Source of the DNA: Sacculina carcini
Taxonomy: Eukaryota; Arthropoda; Thecostraca; Sacculinidae
Length of the DNA stretch: 64,000 bases
Direction of reading: 5' to 3'
NCBI GenBank assembly: GCA_916048095.2
Contig: OU696583.1
Coordinates: forward strand, 5,409,322-5,473,321
Part shown: positions 20,983-31,792 of the stretch, piece after piece
Layout: every line of letters begins with the position of its first letter
How positions within the stretch are numbered: position 1 is the first letter of the stretch
Translations under genes and position numbers: made by a program
Notes under the pieces: generated by a model
Seen by the model: the letters and a program-made list of their open reading frames with translations, nothing else
What the model was told of the DNA's origin: nothing
Database searches by the model: none

Positions 20983-21855
20983 TGTAACAGTTTTGTTTTT
21001 CAGCGATGATAATTCTAGTGGAGCAGGCCTCTTAATGTTGTGCGCCGCGATAACTCTTGTTGTGCCGATTCCAAACAGTAGTTTTGTTGAACAATGTATT
21101 TCGTCGTGATATTGAAAGTTCAGTTCTTAGCTCTATCGTCCTAACGTTATATTCAATGTTCTGTCCTATCTGTTCTGCCTGTATCTGCTAGTCTGTCTCT
21201 CCTGTCTGTCTTCCTATCTGTTCTCTTGTTCTCCATACTGCCGCTGCTCTTCTATTCCTATCTCCATACTGCCGCTGCTCTTCTATCTCTATATCCATAC
21301 TGCCGCTGCTCTTCTATCTCTATATCCATACTGCCCTACGCTCTTCTATTCCTATCTCCTCCCGCTGCCGCTGCTCTTCTATTCCTATATCCATCCTTTC
21401 TATCCCCCGAATGGTGAAAACACTGTGCTTATATAGTGCTAGCTAGCGCCGCCTACTTCATTCTGCAGCTCCAAGTTGTGCACGACCTCATTAGTTACGA
21501 ACCACAAGGTCACCACAATGCAACACGCCCGGCACACGCAAATAGCTTTACACACTGGTGTGGGTGATATATGGGTGTTCCCGTGCTTCTCTGGTTTTCT
21601 CTTAATGTCTTACAGTGTATGTGTGTGTGTGTCTACGTGTGTGCAACCAATGCTGTGTTCTGTATTGTAACCCACTGTGTTGACAGTGATGCATGTGTTT
21701 ACGCTTCACTTCCTGTCCTAACTTCTATCCTATCCTATGTCACTTTCAATGCACAACATACAATACACAATGCACAAATCAAACAACGATTACTAAATAA
21801 AGATATAAAAATACAAGTTATATACAACACCGCATGAAATATAAACATTGTTACA
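20983..21855 (-). repeat. LTR of the non-autonomous element (873 bases)
   Basis: Contains a tandem tract built on GCCGCTGCTCTTCTAT with TCTATATCCAT spacers (21235-21400), about 60 bases longer than in the partner repeat. Confidence 0.8.
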
Positions 21856-23605
21856 CCACAACTGCGAGGTCAATCGAGCGAATGTGAGCCACTAGAGCTT
21901 ATACACGGCCATTCTATTGTGTGGTCAGAAGTGGGCTTTCATTGAAGACGTGTGATGATCTTCATCTGACGAGTATTTGTACAATTGAGCCCCGCGATTG
22001 TTGTTTATTTGCACGCGTTCCGATGAGTACTTGGCTTCTTGGTACCTCGTACATGGTGGATGATTTCGGCTGATGTTGTTCACAGATGTCATCGCGCAGA
22101 TATACGTAATCAGGATACTCTTGTCAGCTTTTGTCACTTCGGAGTTTGGCTTGGCCGGTGTCACGCATGAATACTCACGGTAGTTCTTTGTTAACGTTGT
22201 AGAGCACCATGTACATCTTCTAATGTCACTCCCCCAACGGTAATGAGCAACTTTACTGCGTCGATCGTTGATGTTTATATAGTTCTGGACAATCGGTCGA
22301 TTTTCACTTGCTGTTCAGTGTCGTGTATCAGCGTGGTATCAATGAAAGTAGTAGGATTCCGTGGAATTAATAAGATTACTTCGGAATAGGAACAGTATTC
22401 GCAGAGCCATGTATCATTTTTCACATAAATCCTTTTTCGTAATTATTCTCTCTGTTTTCTCTTCTGTATTTTACCTAAATTTTATTCTCTCGTCGTTTTG
22501 ATTCTATTATTCTCATTCAATTATCTAGTGGTGTTTTGTCTACAGTTTAGTAATGTCTTATACCCGGACGTTTCAAGGCCTTCATAGTAGCGGTTCATAC
22601 TTTCAGTCATCTAGTCATATAGTCATCAGTCACCTAGGGGCGTATCGTGCCATCACGTTCCAATGCATCCATCTATGCATGTCGATACATACTCTCCTTG
22701 TATGCTTCCGCCTCTGAACCATTTTATCTGTCCTTGTTACCAGATAAAATATTCAATATCTCCTGTCCGTTAAGTCGCATGTCAAATGCCCCAACTTAAC
22801 TTCGGTGTTTTCGCTGCCATATGCGAAAACCATATAATTCGTTCTGCCTTCATTTCTGTTCTCACCAGTGTATGAGAATTACGGCATATACCTTCACCTC
22901 CTCTTCCGGTCAATTCGTCAGTCTATCAGTCAGTCGGTTTGTATGCTGGTAGTCTTCCCCGCTAAGGCTTCTTTTACGTTTCCGGTCAAAATTTCACTAT
23001 ATTTTCTGTTTTGTTTGCTTTGGCTCGTCATTAATGCAATTGTGATCACTTCGATTCGTTTACTCGACGTACATTTCGCTGCTTATTAGCTTCAACTATA
23101 TTTACTCCTACATGCTATGTTTGAGGTCGTGTTAGTCGTTCTGATGATGACGTACTATCCAAATATTCCTTGTCTTATTGATTATCGTCGTCTTCTTGGG
23201 GTACAATTTGCCTAATGATCGACTGCTTGTTGATATATGCGACCATTATGTTGTTTATATTCATGGCGTGGACGTGCAGATCGTCTTACATTACTGTATC
23301 GCTCATTTTAATCGTAGACATTTAGTTTTACTCTAAATATGGCTCTGATTTATGATTTAAGGAAAAAGGAAATGCAAAACTTAATAGGAAAGCAGTGATT
23401 AACCACGTACCTTACAAATAATACTGAAGCACCAATGATGATGAATGCGTTGCTGATGTCTTTCTTGAGCACCAGATGTAACAGGTCCATAAGTCACAGA
23501 AGCAGATGTAATACATTTCGGGCGCTGTTGAAGATGTCTTCACGCTGCTGAAGATGTCTGTTTTCTTTTCAAAATTATCATGGATCCGGATCACGTTGCA
23601 CCAAA

Positions 23606-24417
23606 TGTAACATTGTTGTCTATTAGTCGTCACAGTTCAAGTGGAGCAGGCCTCTTAATGTTGTGCGCCGCGATAACTCTTGTTGTGCCGATTCCAAACA
23701 GTAGTTTTGTTGAAACAATGTATTTCGTCGTGATATTGAAAGTTCAGTTCTTAGCTCTATCGTCCTAACGTTATATTCAATGTTCTATCCTATCTATTCT
23801 CTTGTTCTCCATACTGCCGCTGCTCTTCTATCTCTATATCCATCCTCTCTATCCCATATCTCGACTGCCACTGCTCTTCTATTCCTATATCCATACTGCC
23901 TATGCTCTTCTATTCCTATCTCCTCCCGCTGCCGCTGCTCTTCTATTCCTATATCCATCCTCTCTATCCCCCGAATGGTGAAAACACTGTGCTTATATAG
24001 TGCTAGCTAGCGCCGCCTACTTCATTCTGCAGCTCCAAGTTGTGCACGACCTCATTAGTTACGAACCACAAGGTCACCACAATGCAACACGCCCGGCACA
24101 CGCAAATAGCTTTACACACTGGTGTGGGTGATATATGGGTGTTCCCGTGCTTCTCTGGTTTTCTCTTAATGTCTTACAGTGTATGTGTGTGTGTCTACGT
24201 GTGTGCAACCAATGCTGTGTTCTGTATTCTAACCCACTGTGTTGACAGTGATGCATGTGTTTACGCTTCACTTCCTGTCCTAACTTCTATCCTATCCTAT
24301 GTCACTTTCAATGCACAACATACAATACACAATGCACAAATCAAACAACGATTACTAAATAAAGATATAAAAATACAAGTTATATACAACACCGCATGAA
24401 ATATAAACATTGTTACA
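23606..24417 (-). repeat. LTR of the non-autonomous element (812 bases)
   Basis: Partner of 20983-21855. The two are nearly identical outside the tandem tract and the first ~40 bases. Confidence 0.8.
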
Positions 24418-24422
24418 GATGT

Positions 24423-24740
24423 GTCGGTAGATGGAGCGTCTGGTGTATCAGCTCGTCTCTGATTGGCTGAGGTATGTCGCAATGTGTGTATGCGTGTGCA
24501 CGTGTCCTTGCTTTGTCCTCGAGCATCGCACGGAATTGGTTTGCTCAACAAACTTTGTTGCTGCAGTGTCGTTTGTTTCTGTAGGCGCACGTTGAACAGC
24601 AATGTACTATCATTCAATTGTTTTCAATCGTTTCGCTGTTTAAGCCGTTCTCATGAATCTCCGCTGAGTCACAAATATGACAAATTGCGCTCGCAGTAAA
24701 GGAAACTGCGACCGAATTGGCTAGTTTGTTATATCCATGA
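24423..24740. other. No gene seen
   Basis: About 320 bases between the LTR element and a gypsy fragment; no feature is recognised. Confidence 0.4.
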
Positions 24741-25595
24741 TTGTCTCTGTGGTGCGCCACGTGTAACTGCGTCTCGCTCCACCTGGCGGTAAAGTGGGAC
24801 ACCGAAGCGACAAACCCAGGTTTCCATGAAGGCAGCTGCTACTGTAACGGCGCTGATGTCTTGAATTGGTACTGCTTCCACCCACCTGGTCGCTCGATCG
24901 ATCTGACAAATTTTTCACAGTGGAGCTGCCGTCTGGTCGACGGGATACAGTATCTATTGATCGTTTAAAGCCGGCCGTGGTTTCGGATGATCGCCCGCGA
25001 GAACGGCTGGCTGTGGTTCCCGTGGATCGTTCACTGACGCATTCGCAGTCTGGAAACAACGCTCATACTGCACAAGACCAGCCGACGCCGGAAGTTTGCC
25101 AGAACAATTCCACTTCGAGAGAGCCCACCACGACGCGTGCAGGTCGTCGCGTGCGTTTTCGGAAACATCCGGATTATCATTATTTTTGATTCCGCTTAAT
25201 TTTATGTATTCACTTGTATTCTATGTTTGTATTTGATGTTGTGTGTTTTTTCACTCCATTTTTGGTTTTGGCATACTTCTCCTGTTTTGCAGTGTAACTG
25301 TGAGCGTTCCACTTGTAGCGGGGGGAGTATTGTACAGACGCGCATTGCTTGATTGCTTGATTGGCGTTTCATTGTATTGTGTGTTTCAATGTGTGCGTGT
25401 GTGTCATTGCGCGTTCGGTGTATTGTTTTATGTCTATACCCGTGTGTTAGTTCATGTGTGTGTATTCGCTTAGCTGTGCGTGCATGTGCGTGCGTGTCTG
25501 TGTGTTGTGTGTCCGTCTGCGTTCACGTGCTTGTATGTGTGTCGTGTATGCGTGTGTGCGTTGTGCGTGTTCATGTCATCGTGTCTGTGTATGTG

Positions 25596-25684
<89 letters not shown>

Positions 25685-25797
25685 TAAGTCATGGGATTAT
25701 GAAATACAGTCAGTGAGTGTAGCTGGTGTTGTGTGCGCTGCGCCTCTTGTGGTTATACCAACACCACATCTCCTTTTTCATATTGCAATTTCTCAAC
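24741..25797 (+). mobile_element. 3' end of a Ty3/gypsy element, broken
   Basis: A C-terminal Pol part (24866-25189) has SDKFFTVELPSGRRDTVSID, RLKPAV and RAGRRVRF, the usual closing motifs of gypsy Pol. A polypurine-like GCGGGGGGAGTAT (about 25319-25330) precedes TGTACAGACG at 25331, a likely LTR start. The LTR-like part includes a long (GT)n tract (25598-25681) and stops where the IS630/Tc1-like transposon begins. No 5' part or second LTR is seen; the element is broken. Confidence 0.6.
25598..25681. repeat. (GT)n microsatellite
   Basis: About 42 GT units. Open frames across it encode only Cys/Val repeats and are not genes. Confidence 0.95.
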
Positions 25798-25799
25798 TA

Positions 25800-25985
25800 T
25801 ACCATTTGCAATTTGATTTGAGAAAAGTGAAAATAGAATTGAGAAAAGTGAAAATAGATTTGAGAAAAGTGAAAATAAAATTGAGAAAAGTGATATTAGA
25901 TTTGAGAAAAGTGAAAATAGAATTGAGAAAAGTGAAATTAGATTTGAGAAAAGTGAAAAGTGAATTGATCCATGTTATTTCACAC
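25800..25985 (+). repeat. Left TIR, seven 21-base units
   Basis: Alternating GATTTGAG and GAATTGAG versions of one 21-base unit, ending in GAATTGATCCATGTTATTTC, which is shared with the right TIR. Long frames through it (KVKIELRKVK-type) are repeat artefacts. Confidence 0.85.
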
Positions 25986-26199
25986 ATTAAAATTATGCTT
26001 ATAAGCCGAAAGTGCAAATATATTTAATATATTTGTTTAAAAATAAAAACTGAGAATCTTGTAACATCACTAATTTCTTTATTGAACAAAAATTCATTGA
26101 AATATCATAATCAGACATCATACATTAGCGGTGATTCCACAATACGTGTAAACAGCCATTAAGTACAACAAAATCAGTTTAAATAATCGTAAACGAATT

Positions 26200-27128
26200 A
26201 TGGATGCGTATAGAAACGAAAGGGATTGGAAGAATGTAGCTAAAACACTCGGTGTTAACATAAAAACGGTCTTTCACTGGCTGAAATCCAACGAGGATTG
26301 CCCAAAACAACGGGGAGGCAATCGCGTGAAAAAAACGCCACAAATGATTAACACAATAATATCAGCAGTTGAAAAAACGCCGTCACTCACTCTGACAGAC
26401 CTGCAGCTCATCATCCACTCGCAGCATGGATGTCAGGTGTGCCTGAACACAATGAAGAACTGGCTTGACGGGGAGTTGTTCTCGCTGAAAGCCTTGCGAC
26501 CGACGAATGACCGCATGAACAACGCCGACAATAAACGAAAAAGGGCCGAATACATGGAGGAACTCTTCCGTATTCGGTCCGATGGTCGCACGCCAGTGTG
26601 GGTGGATGAGACGAACTTCAGTTTGTTCTGCAAGCGCAGCCAGGGACGGTCAAAAGTGGGGACGAGAGCTGCTGTGGTTCTACTGGCCAGCAAAGGCGCC
26701 AATCTGCACATAATTGGCGCCATGACAACAACAAGACTCGTCCTCGTGTCCACCAGGCGGGGCTCGTTCAACAAGGAGAGCTGTGCTGAATAGGTTTCAG
26801 TGTATGGTGGAGCAGTGTCGCCAAGCTGGAATCGATCGCCCCACGGTAGTTATTGACAATGCCCCAGCACACAGTCGACTGGAGGCAGTGTTTGAGGAGC
26901 AGCAGGACATTTAGCTGCTCAGAAAGACCCCCTACTCGTACCTGCTCAGTCCTATCGAGCTTTTATGGAGCTCAATGAAGAGCCACGTGAAAATAAGTCT
27001 AAGAGAGAAAATGTCCGATGCGCTGGTCATGACTCGAGACAACGCCGGCCCGTCCATTACCGAGCAGCGGATGCAACTGCTGGAGACGGTCGTTCTCGAG
27101 ACGATCAGCCACATGGCTACAAGTTGTA
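26200..27128 (+). pseudogene. IS630/Tc1-like DDE transposase, 5' part
   Basis: From ATG 26200, an N-terminal helix-turn-helix region (WKNVAKTLGVNIKTVFHWLK), a second DNA-binding part (LTDLQLIIHSQHGCQVC), then the catalytic core: Asp in VWVDETNFSLF, then Asp in VIDNAPAHSR and Glu in SPIELLWSSMK. 33 residues separate the last two catalytic residues. The first open part ends at 26793; the second Asp and the Glu lie one frame over, with one stop inside, so the gene is dead by at least one frame change and one stop. The coding sequence is then cut at 27128 by the LTR retrotransposon and resumes at 31691. Confidence 0.8.
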
Positions 27129-27513
27129 TGTAGTTGTATTGTTCGTTTATAACTTGTTATATGCTGTGTGTATATATGTATGTGTGTATGCATGTATGTG
27201 TGTATGTATGTATGTGCGTGTGTGCAAGACTGAAGCAGTGCTTTTGCAACGGGTCCTGGAATGCTGATGCAGCTCATGTTACACTGTCGGTGCGAGATGT
27301 CAGTGATATGCAGAGCGTGTGTGTATGAGTATGAGAGTTGTTGAGTGTGTGCGTGCAAGATGACACCTGATGTGGTTTCGCGTACTGTATCATGAAGTGA
27401 GGGCAGTCGAGATATGTGTGCTGTGCGAGTGGGAGTGTTTGGTGTGTTCTTGTGAGTGTTACCGGTTGTATTGAAATATAATCGAGTTCATCCATTGCAA
27501 GCTGCGTGTTACA
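27129..27513 (+). repeat. 5' LTR (385 bases)
   Basis: Contains GTATGT-type tandem tracts (27166-27220). It ends TTACA, and Gag begins 18 bases later. A canonical TGG-type primer-binding site is not obvious after it. Confidence 0.85.
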
Positions 27514-27530
27514 AGCTATTTCGGCTGAAA

Positions 27531-28346
27531 ATGGCGACAGGCGACGCTACGAGTACTGGTTCAGCAGTGAATATCAAGTTGAGCGATATGATCCGTCCGT
27601 TCGACGGCAGCCAGGATGTGGTGCAGTGGCTTGATAAGGTGGAAATGGTGGCCAAATTGAAAGGTATTTCAAATTTGGAATGTGTCGTGCCGCTTTTTCT
27701 CGAGGGGACTGCATATGCGATATACAGTGAGATGGACGACAACAAGAAGAATCGGTATGATGAAATTACAAGATCTCTACTGAACGCATTTGCTATGAAT
27801 AGTTTTTCCGCCTACGAAATGTTCATGACGCAAAAGTGGCAAGATGAACCAGCCGACGTATTTATGTCGAAATTGAAGAGACTAGCTAAACTGGCCGGTA
27901 TTGAAAGCGAGGCCGTTTTGAGGAAGGCGTTCGTGGTTGGGCTCCCAAGAGAAGTGTCACGTGAGCTAAGGGCCGTGGCAGGGGTGGACACAGTGGGTCT
28001 TCCGCTGTTGGTTGAGCGGGCGCGTGTACTGCTCTCTGAGTTGTGCGCTGACAATGCCGCCATGGTGTCAAGAACTGTGCCTTCTCGAGACATTCACGTG
28101 AATCGAGGCTCTCTATCACTAGTTCGTGGAGGCTGCTTCAACTGTGGAGGGCCCCATTTAGCCAGGAACTGCAGCAGGTCAACGCAAACCGGTCAGTATA
28201 GCCAGCGCCGAGTTCAGTGCTTCGGATGTAGAGGTGCGCATCTTCTCAGAAACTGCCCAGCAGATGGACAAATGGACAGGAGATCGGGAAACGACCACGG
28301 GAGGACTGGTGCGCCAGCAGTTCTCCCAGCCACCAACGACCAATAG
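27531..28346 (+). CDS. Gag-like protein of the young LTR element
   Basis: About 271 residues. A capsid-like region (MIRPFDGSQDVVQWLDKVEM, then QKWQDEPADVFMSKLKRLAK and a VVGLPREVSRELRAV segment) is followed by two CCHC zinc knuckles, CFNCGGPHLARNC and CFGCRGAHLLRNC. Gag binds and packages element RNA. The ATG at 27531 was chosen as the first one after the LTR. The frame ends where Pol opens in another frame. Confidence 0.8.
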   Translation: MATGDATSTGSAVNIKLSDMIRPFDGSQDVVQWLDKVEMVAKLKGISNLECVVPLFLEGTAYAIYSEMDDNKKNRYDEITRSLLNAFAMNSFSAYEMFMTQKWQDEPADVFMSKLKRLAKLAGIESEAVLRKAFVVGLPREVSRELRAVAGVDTVGLPLLVERARVLLSELCADNAAMVSRTVPSRDIHVNRGSLSLVRGGCFNCGGPHLARNCSRSTQTGQYSQRRVQCFGCRGAHLLRNCPADGQMDRRSGNDHGRTGAPAVLPATNDQ

Positions 28347-31282
28347 TGGCGCTACCACGCGTTGAGGCGAGAGTGAATGGTGTGCTGGTGTCGGCAGTGA
28401 TCGACACTGGTTGCACTAAATCAATTGTGGCCGAATGTTTGGTGGGCAGATCGCGAGGGAGTAGTTATGTGACAGCTGTTGATGGTCGCCGCGTGAAGTT
28501 TGGCGGTGCATTGGACGTGCAGGTGATTTTGAACGGTGCCACCCTTGAGGTCTCTTGCATTGTTGCCAGTGGCTTACTGGGTGGTGTCAAAGCAATTTTC
28601 GGGATGGACGTCATTAGGCAACTTGGCGGCGTGTATATTGGGGAGCAGGGTGTCACATTTGGAAGCCGGTCCACCTGCTTCAAAGCAATTTTCAACCTTG
28701 ACGATTCTACCCGTAGTAACATGGACATTTCTACTGCGCCACACTACTCACATGATAATCTTAATGGTGTGTCATCTTGTGACGCTGACGATTTCTTGGA
28801 GGTGCATGACTCTGATTTCGACGCCAGGTTCAGTGGTGGGAAGTGGACCGTTTCTTGGCGGTGGAAGGATGGTGTGGAGCCCAAATTGAGTAACACTGTC
28901 AGTGAGTACAGCAGTGTTCAGGATGAGGCGATACAGGACGAGTGGAGACGGGAAATTGAGGACTGGATCAGTAAAGGTTTGCTTAGTGAATGTAAAGATC
29001 AGTCAGATGTTGAGGGAATTTTGCCTTTGATGGCGGTAGTTCAGAAAAGTAAAGGAAAAGTGCGGCCTGTATTGGATTACAGGGAGCTCAACGATTATGT
29101 CAGTTGTCATCCCGGCCTTGATGTTGCTGTGTGTGATGAGACTATAAGGAAGTGGAGGAGGTTTCCGGAACGAGTCAAACTTGTCGATTTAAAGTCTGTG
29201 TATCTGCAGGTACACATGGATGAGTCGCTTTGGCGTTATCAGCGGGTCAGGTATAATGGCCGCTTGTACTATCTAACTCGCTTAGGATTCGGGCTTAACT
29301 GTGCGCCAAAGGCAATGTCAAAAATTGTAAATGCTGTCCTCGCGGCCGACGCTAAGGTGCGCAGTGGTACCGATAGTTACATCGACGACATCATCGTCAA
29401 CGAGGACGTCGTGACCGCTGAGACGGTAGTGGCACACCTGGCGCGCTACGGACTTCAAACGAAGCCTCCGGAGTCACCTGATGGCGGAAGAATACTTGGG
29501 CTGTCTCTAAGGAAGGACGTTCGTGACGGTAAGCTGCATTTCTCTCGTGGGAACGAACTGCCGCAGATCGACAGTGAAGGTGAGCTGACCAAGCGTCAAT
29601 TGTTTTCTGTTTGTGGGCAGCTCCTGGGGCATTATCCTGTTTGCAGTTGGTTGCGTGTAGCGTGCAGTTACATAAAACGTAAATGTCAGGGCGAACGATG
29701 GGATGATAATGCGGGTGTTTCAGCGTCAAACTTCCTAAAAGAAGTTATAAAAAGAGTAACGATTGAGGATCCAGTGAAAGGTGTATTTCATGTTGCTGAT
29801 AATGATCATGGTCGTGTCTGGTGCGACGCTAGTAGCTTGGCTACAGGTGTATGTTTGGAGATAGACGGAGATGTTGTAGAAGATGCCGCTTGGCTGCGGA
29901 AAAGTGAGGATTTTGGGCATATAAATCTGGCCGAGCTAGAGGCTGTTGTGAAAGGTGTAAACCTCGCTCTTAAGTGGAGCTTGACATCAATTGAAGTGTT
30001 AACCGATTCAGCGACAGTGTTGAAATGGTTAAAGACAATGCTATGTGACGAGAACCGGATAAAAGTGGCGGGGATGTCGGAGGTCTTGGTGAGAAGACGA
30101 TTAGGTATTTTGCGCAGTATTGTAGACGAGATGAAGGTGAACATTACCGTAAAATTCACACGTTCGGCTGACAATAAGGCCGATAAACTTACGAGGGTGC
30201 CTAACAGATGGCTCAAGACGCACGACTCACATGCATGTACAGTAGCCATGGATGCGGCATCGAAATGGCATGCCAACCATCATCTAGGCGTGGATCGTTC
30301 CCTGTATCTAGCGAGACTAGCGAATCCGAAGGTGACGAGGAAGGAAATGACAAGTATAGTGAGAAATTGCAGAGATTGCAAGATGATTGATCCTGCGCCG
30401 GTTGTACTTGTTCGCGGCGAGCTTGAAGTGAAATTGAATTGGAGTAGACTTGCGTTAGACGTTACTCATTACAATGGTGAATGCTACCTAACTGTGATTG
30501 ATTGTGGGCCCAGCAGATTCGCGATTTGGCGCAAGATAAGGGCCGAAGATGCTGCTGAGGTGAGCAGTCGGGTTGAGCAAATATTCATGGAAAGAGGCCC
30601 GCCAGACGAACTTTTGATGGACAATGGGTCTGCTTTCAGATCAGAAAAACTTGCGAGGCTTTGTGAGAGCTGGGGTGTCCGCCGCAGATTCCGTGCAGCC
30701 TATAGACCATCAGGAAACGGCATTGTCGAGAGGGTGCATCGCACTGTCAAGCGCATGGCAGCCAGGTCTAGGAGCGACCCTTTGAGGATGGTTTTCTGGT
30801 ATAATCTCGCTGCAAAAGATGGCCGCCGCAAAGCCACCGCTCCGTCGGCAGCTCTGCATACGTACGAGTGGCGTCATCCTGCGTGTGTCAGGCATAGCAC
30901 AGACAATCCGATTATATCAGAGTTTCGAGTTGGTGACTTAGTTGCGACGAAACCGGGCGTTGCAAGGTGTACTACTCGATGGAAAGAGGGTACGTTCACT
31001 GGTATAGTTTCAGGTCATGTGGTAGAAGTCGGGGGAGTGCCGAGACACGTGAGGGATGTTCGACTGCTCAAGCGAAGAGACGACGGAAGAAATCGTTCGG
31101 GAAGAGTGTGCGCTCCTGATGAAGCAATTCAGCGATCAACTAGCGCCCTCTCCGAAGAGTCCGAAGATGAAGCGCCTGTTGATGAACGGTCCGAACAAGA
31201 AAGCGAAGAAACCGTTCCTCCGAGAAGGTCGAGTCGCGTGAGGAAGGACCCGACATGGTTTAGAGATTATATTGTAAACTGA
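28346..31282 (+). CDS. Pol polyprotein of the young LTR element
   Basis: 978 residues. In order: a retropepsin-type protease (AVIDTGCTKS near residue 20), reverse transcriptase (VRPVLDYRELND, LTRLGFGLNCAPKAM, catalytic SYIDDIIV), RNase H (VWCDASSLATG, HINLAELEAV, LTDSATVLKWL), and integrase with an HHCC finger (WHANHHLG to CRDCK) and Asp/Asp/Glu in LALDVTHYNG, LLMDNGSAF and GNGIVERVHR. The tail is acidic and then Arg-rich. The RT-connection part (TKRQLFSVCGQLLGHYP) is unlike standard gypsy. A related but decayed copy lies at 39195-41440. Confidence 0.85.
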   Translation: MALPRVEARVNGVLVSAVIDTGCTKSIVAECLVGRSRGSSYVTAVDGRRVKFGGALDVQVILNGATLEVSCIVASGLLGGVKAIFGMDVIRQLGGVYIGEQGVTFGSRSTCFKAIFNLDDSTRSNMDISTAPHYSHDNLNGVSSCDADDFLEVHDSDFDARFSGGKWTVSWRWKDGVEPKLSNTVSEYSSVQDEAIQDEWRREIEDWISKGLLSECKDQSDVEGILPLMAVVQKSKGKVRPVLDYRELNDYVSCHPGLDVAVCDETIRKWRRFPERVKLVDLKSVYLQVHMDESLWRYQRVRYNGRLYYLTRLGFGLNCAPKAMSKIVNAVLAADAKVRSGTDSYIDDIIVNEDVVTAETVVAHLARYGLQTKPPESPDGGRILGLSLRKDVRDGKLHFSRGNELPQIDSEGELTKRQLFSVCGQLLGHYPVCSWLRVACSYIKRKCQGERWDDNAGVSASNFLKEVIKRVTIEDPVKGVFHVADNDHGRVWCDASSLATGVCLEIDGDVVEDAAWLRKSEDFGHINLAELEAVVKGVNLALKWSLTSIEVLTDSATVLKWLKTMLCDENRIKVAGMSEVLVRRRLGILRSIVDEMKVNITVKFTRSADNKADKLTRVPNRWLKTHDSHACTVAMDAASKWHANHHLGVDRSLYLARLANPKVTRKEMTSIVRNCRDCKMIDPAPVVLVRGELEVKLNWSRLALDVTHYNGECYLTVIDCGPSRFAIWRKIRAEDAAEVSSRVEQIFMERGPPDELLMDNGSAFRSEKLARLCESWGVRRRFRAAYRPSGNGIVERVHRTVKRMAARSRSDPLRMVFWYNLAAKDGRRKATAPSAALHTYEWRHPACVRHSTDNPIISEFRVGDLVATKPGVARCTTRWKEGTFTGIVSGHVVEVGGVPRHVRDVRLLKRRDDGRNRSGRVCAPDEAIQRSTSALSEESEDEAPVDERSEQESEETVPPRRSSRVRKDPTWFRDYIVN

Positions 31283-31300
31283 TCTTGAGATCAAGGGGGA

Positions 31301-31685
31301 TGTAGTTGTATTGTTCGTTTATAACTTGTTATATGCTGTGTGTATATATGTATGTGTGTATGCATGTATGTGTGTATGTATGTATGTGCGTGTGTGTAAG
31401 ACTGAAGCAGTGCTTTTGCAACGGGTCCTGGAATGCTGATGCAGCTCATGTTACACTGTCGGTGCGAGATGTCAGTGATATGCAGAGCGTGTGTGTATGA
31501 GTATGAGAGTTGTTGAGTGTGTGCGTGCAAGATGACACCTGATGTGGTTTCGCGTACTGTATCATGAAGTGAGGGCAGTCGAGATATGTGTGCTGTGCGA
31601 GTGGGAGTGTTTGGTGTGTTCTTGTGAGTGTTACCGGTTGTATTGAAATATAATCGAGTTCATCCATTGCAAGCTGCGTGTTACA
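31301..31685 (+). repeat. 3' LTR (385 bases)
   Basis: One difference from the 5' LTR was noted by eye (C to T near 31398). Directly preceded by the polypurine tract and followed by the duplication TTGTA. Confidence 0.85.
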
Positions 31686-31690
31686 TTGTA

Positions 31691-31792
31691 TCCAGTGCAT
31701 TGTATCATACAACGCACCTGCAGAGATACGCCAATCGGGTCGAGCGTTACTACGCTGCAGCGTTCCGCGAAGACCTCGTCGAGATTTCTTGA
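31691..31792 (+). pseudogene. IS630/Tc1-like transposase, C-terminal end
   Basis: This segment resumes the transposase reading directly after the LTR element's target duplication and gives a plausible C-terminus rich in aromatic and charged residues (HLQRYANRVERYYAAAF) with a stop at 31790-31792. It is on the same strand as the 5' part. Confidence 0.6.

Larger units (their letters stand above)
20983..24417 (-). mobile_element. Non-autonomous LTR element (LARD/TRIM-like)
   Basis: Two direct repeats, 20983-21855 (873 bases) and 23606-24417 (812 bases), both start TGTAACA and end TGTTACA. Identical 5-base duplications GATGT lie outside (20978-20982 and 24418-24422). The 1.75 kb between them holds no gag, protease, RT or integrase. 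On the - strand the sequence just inside the 23606-24417 repeat reads TTTGGTGCAACGTGATCC, a plausible primer-binding site, hence the strand call. The repeats differ mainly in copy number of a CTGCCGCTGCTCTTCTAT-type tandem tract, so the insertion is fairly young. Confidence 0.8.
27129..31685 (+). mobile_element. LTR retrotransposon, looks whole, very young
   Basis: Two 385-base LTRs (27129-27513 and 31301-31685) begin TGTAGTTG and end GTTACA. I saw one mismatch between them. The 5-base duplication TTGTA lies at 27124-27128 and 31686-31690. A polypurine tract TCAAGGGGGA precedes the 3' LTR. Gag (from 27531) and Pol (28346-31282: protease, RT, RNase H, integrase) are each open and overlap slightly in different frames, as is common for the class. 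The element looks whole and recent. The RT is neither plainly Ty3/gypsy nor plainly BEL/Pao in its motifs, so the lineage is left open. Confidence 0.85.

Noticed and set aside
25800-25985. CRISPR array
   Set aside because: The 21-base repeats are contiguous without spacers, lie in a transposon TIR, and the window is animal DNA.
25793-26027. A Lys/Leu-rich protein-like frame (KVKIELRKVK repeats)
   Set aside because: It is the transposon TIR; the 21-base unit is a multiple of three and stays open by chance, and the right TIR gives the same at 32674-32946.
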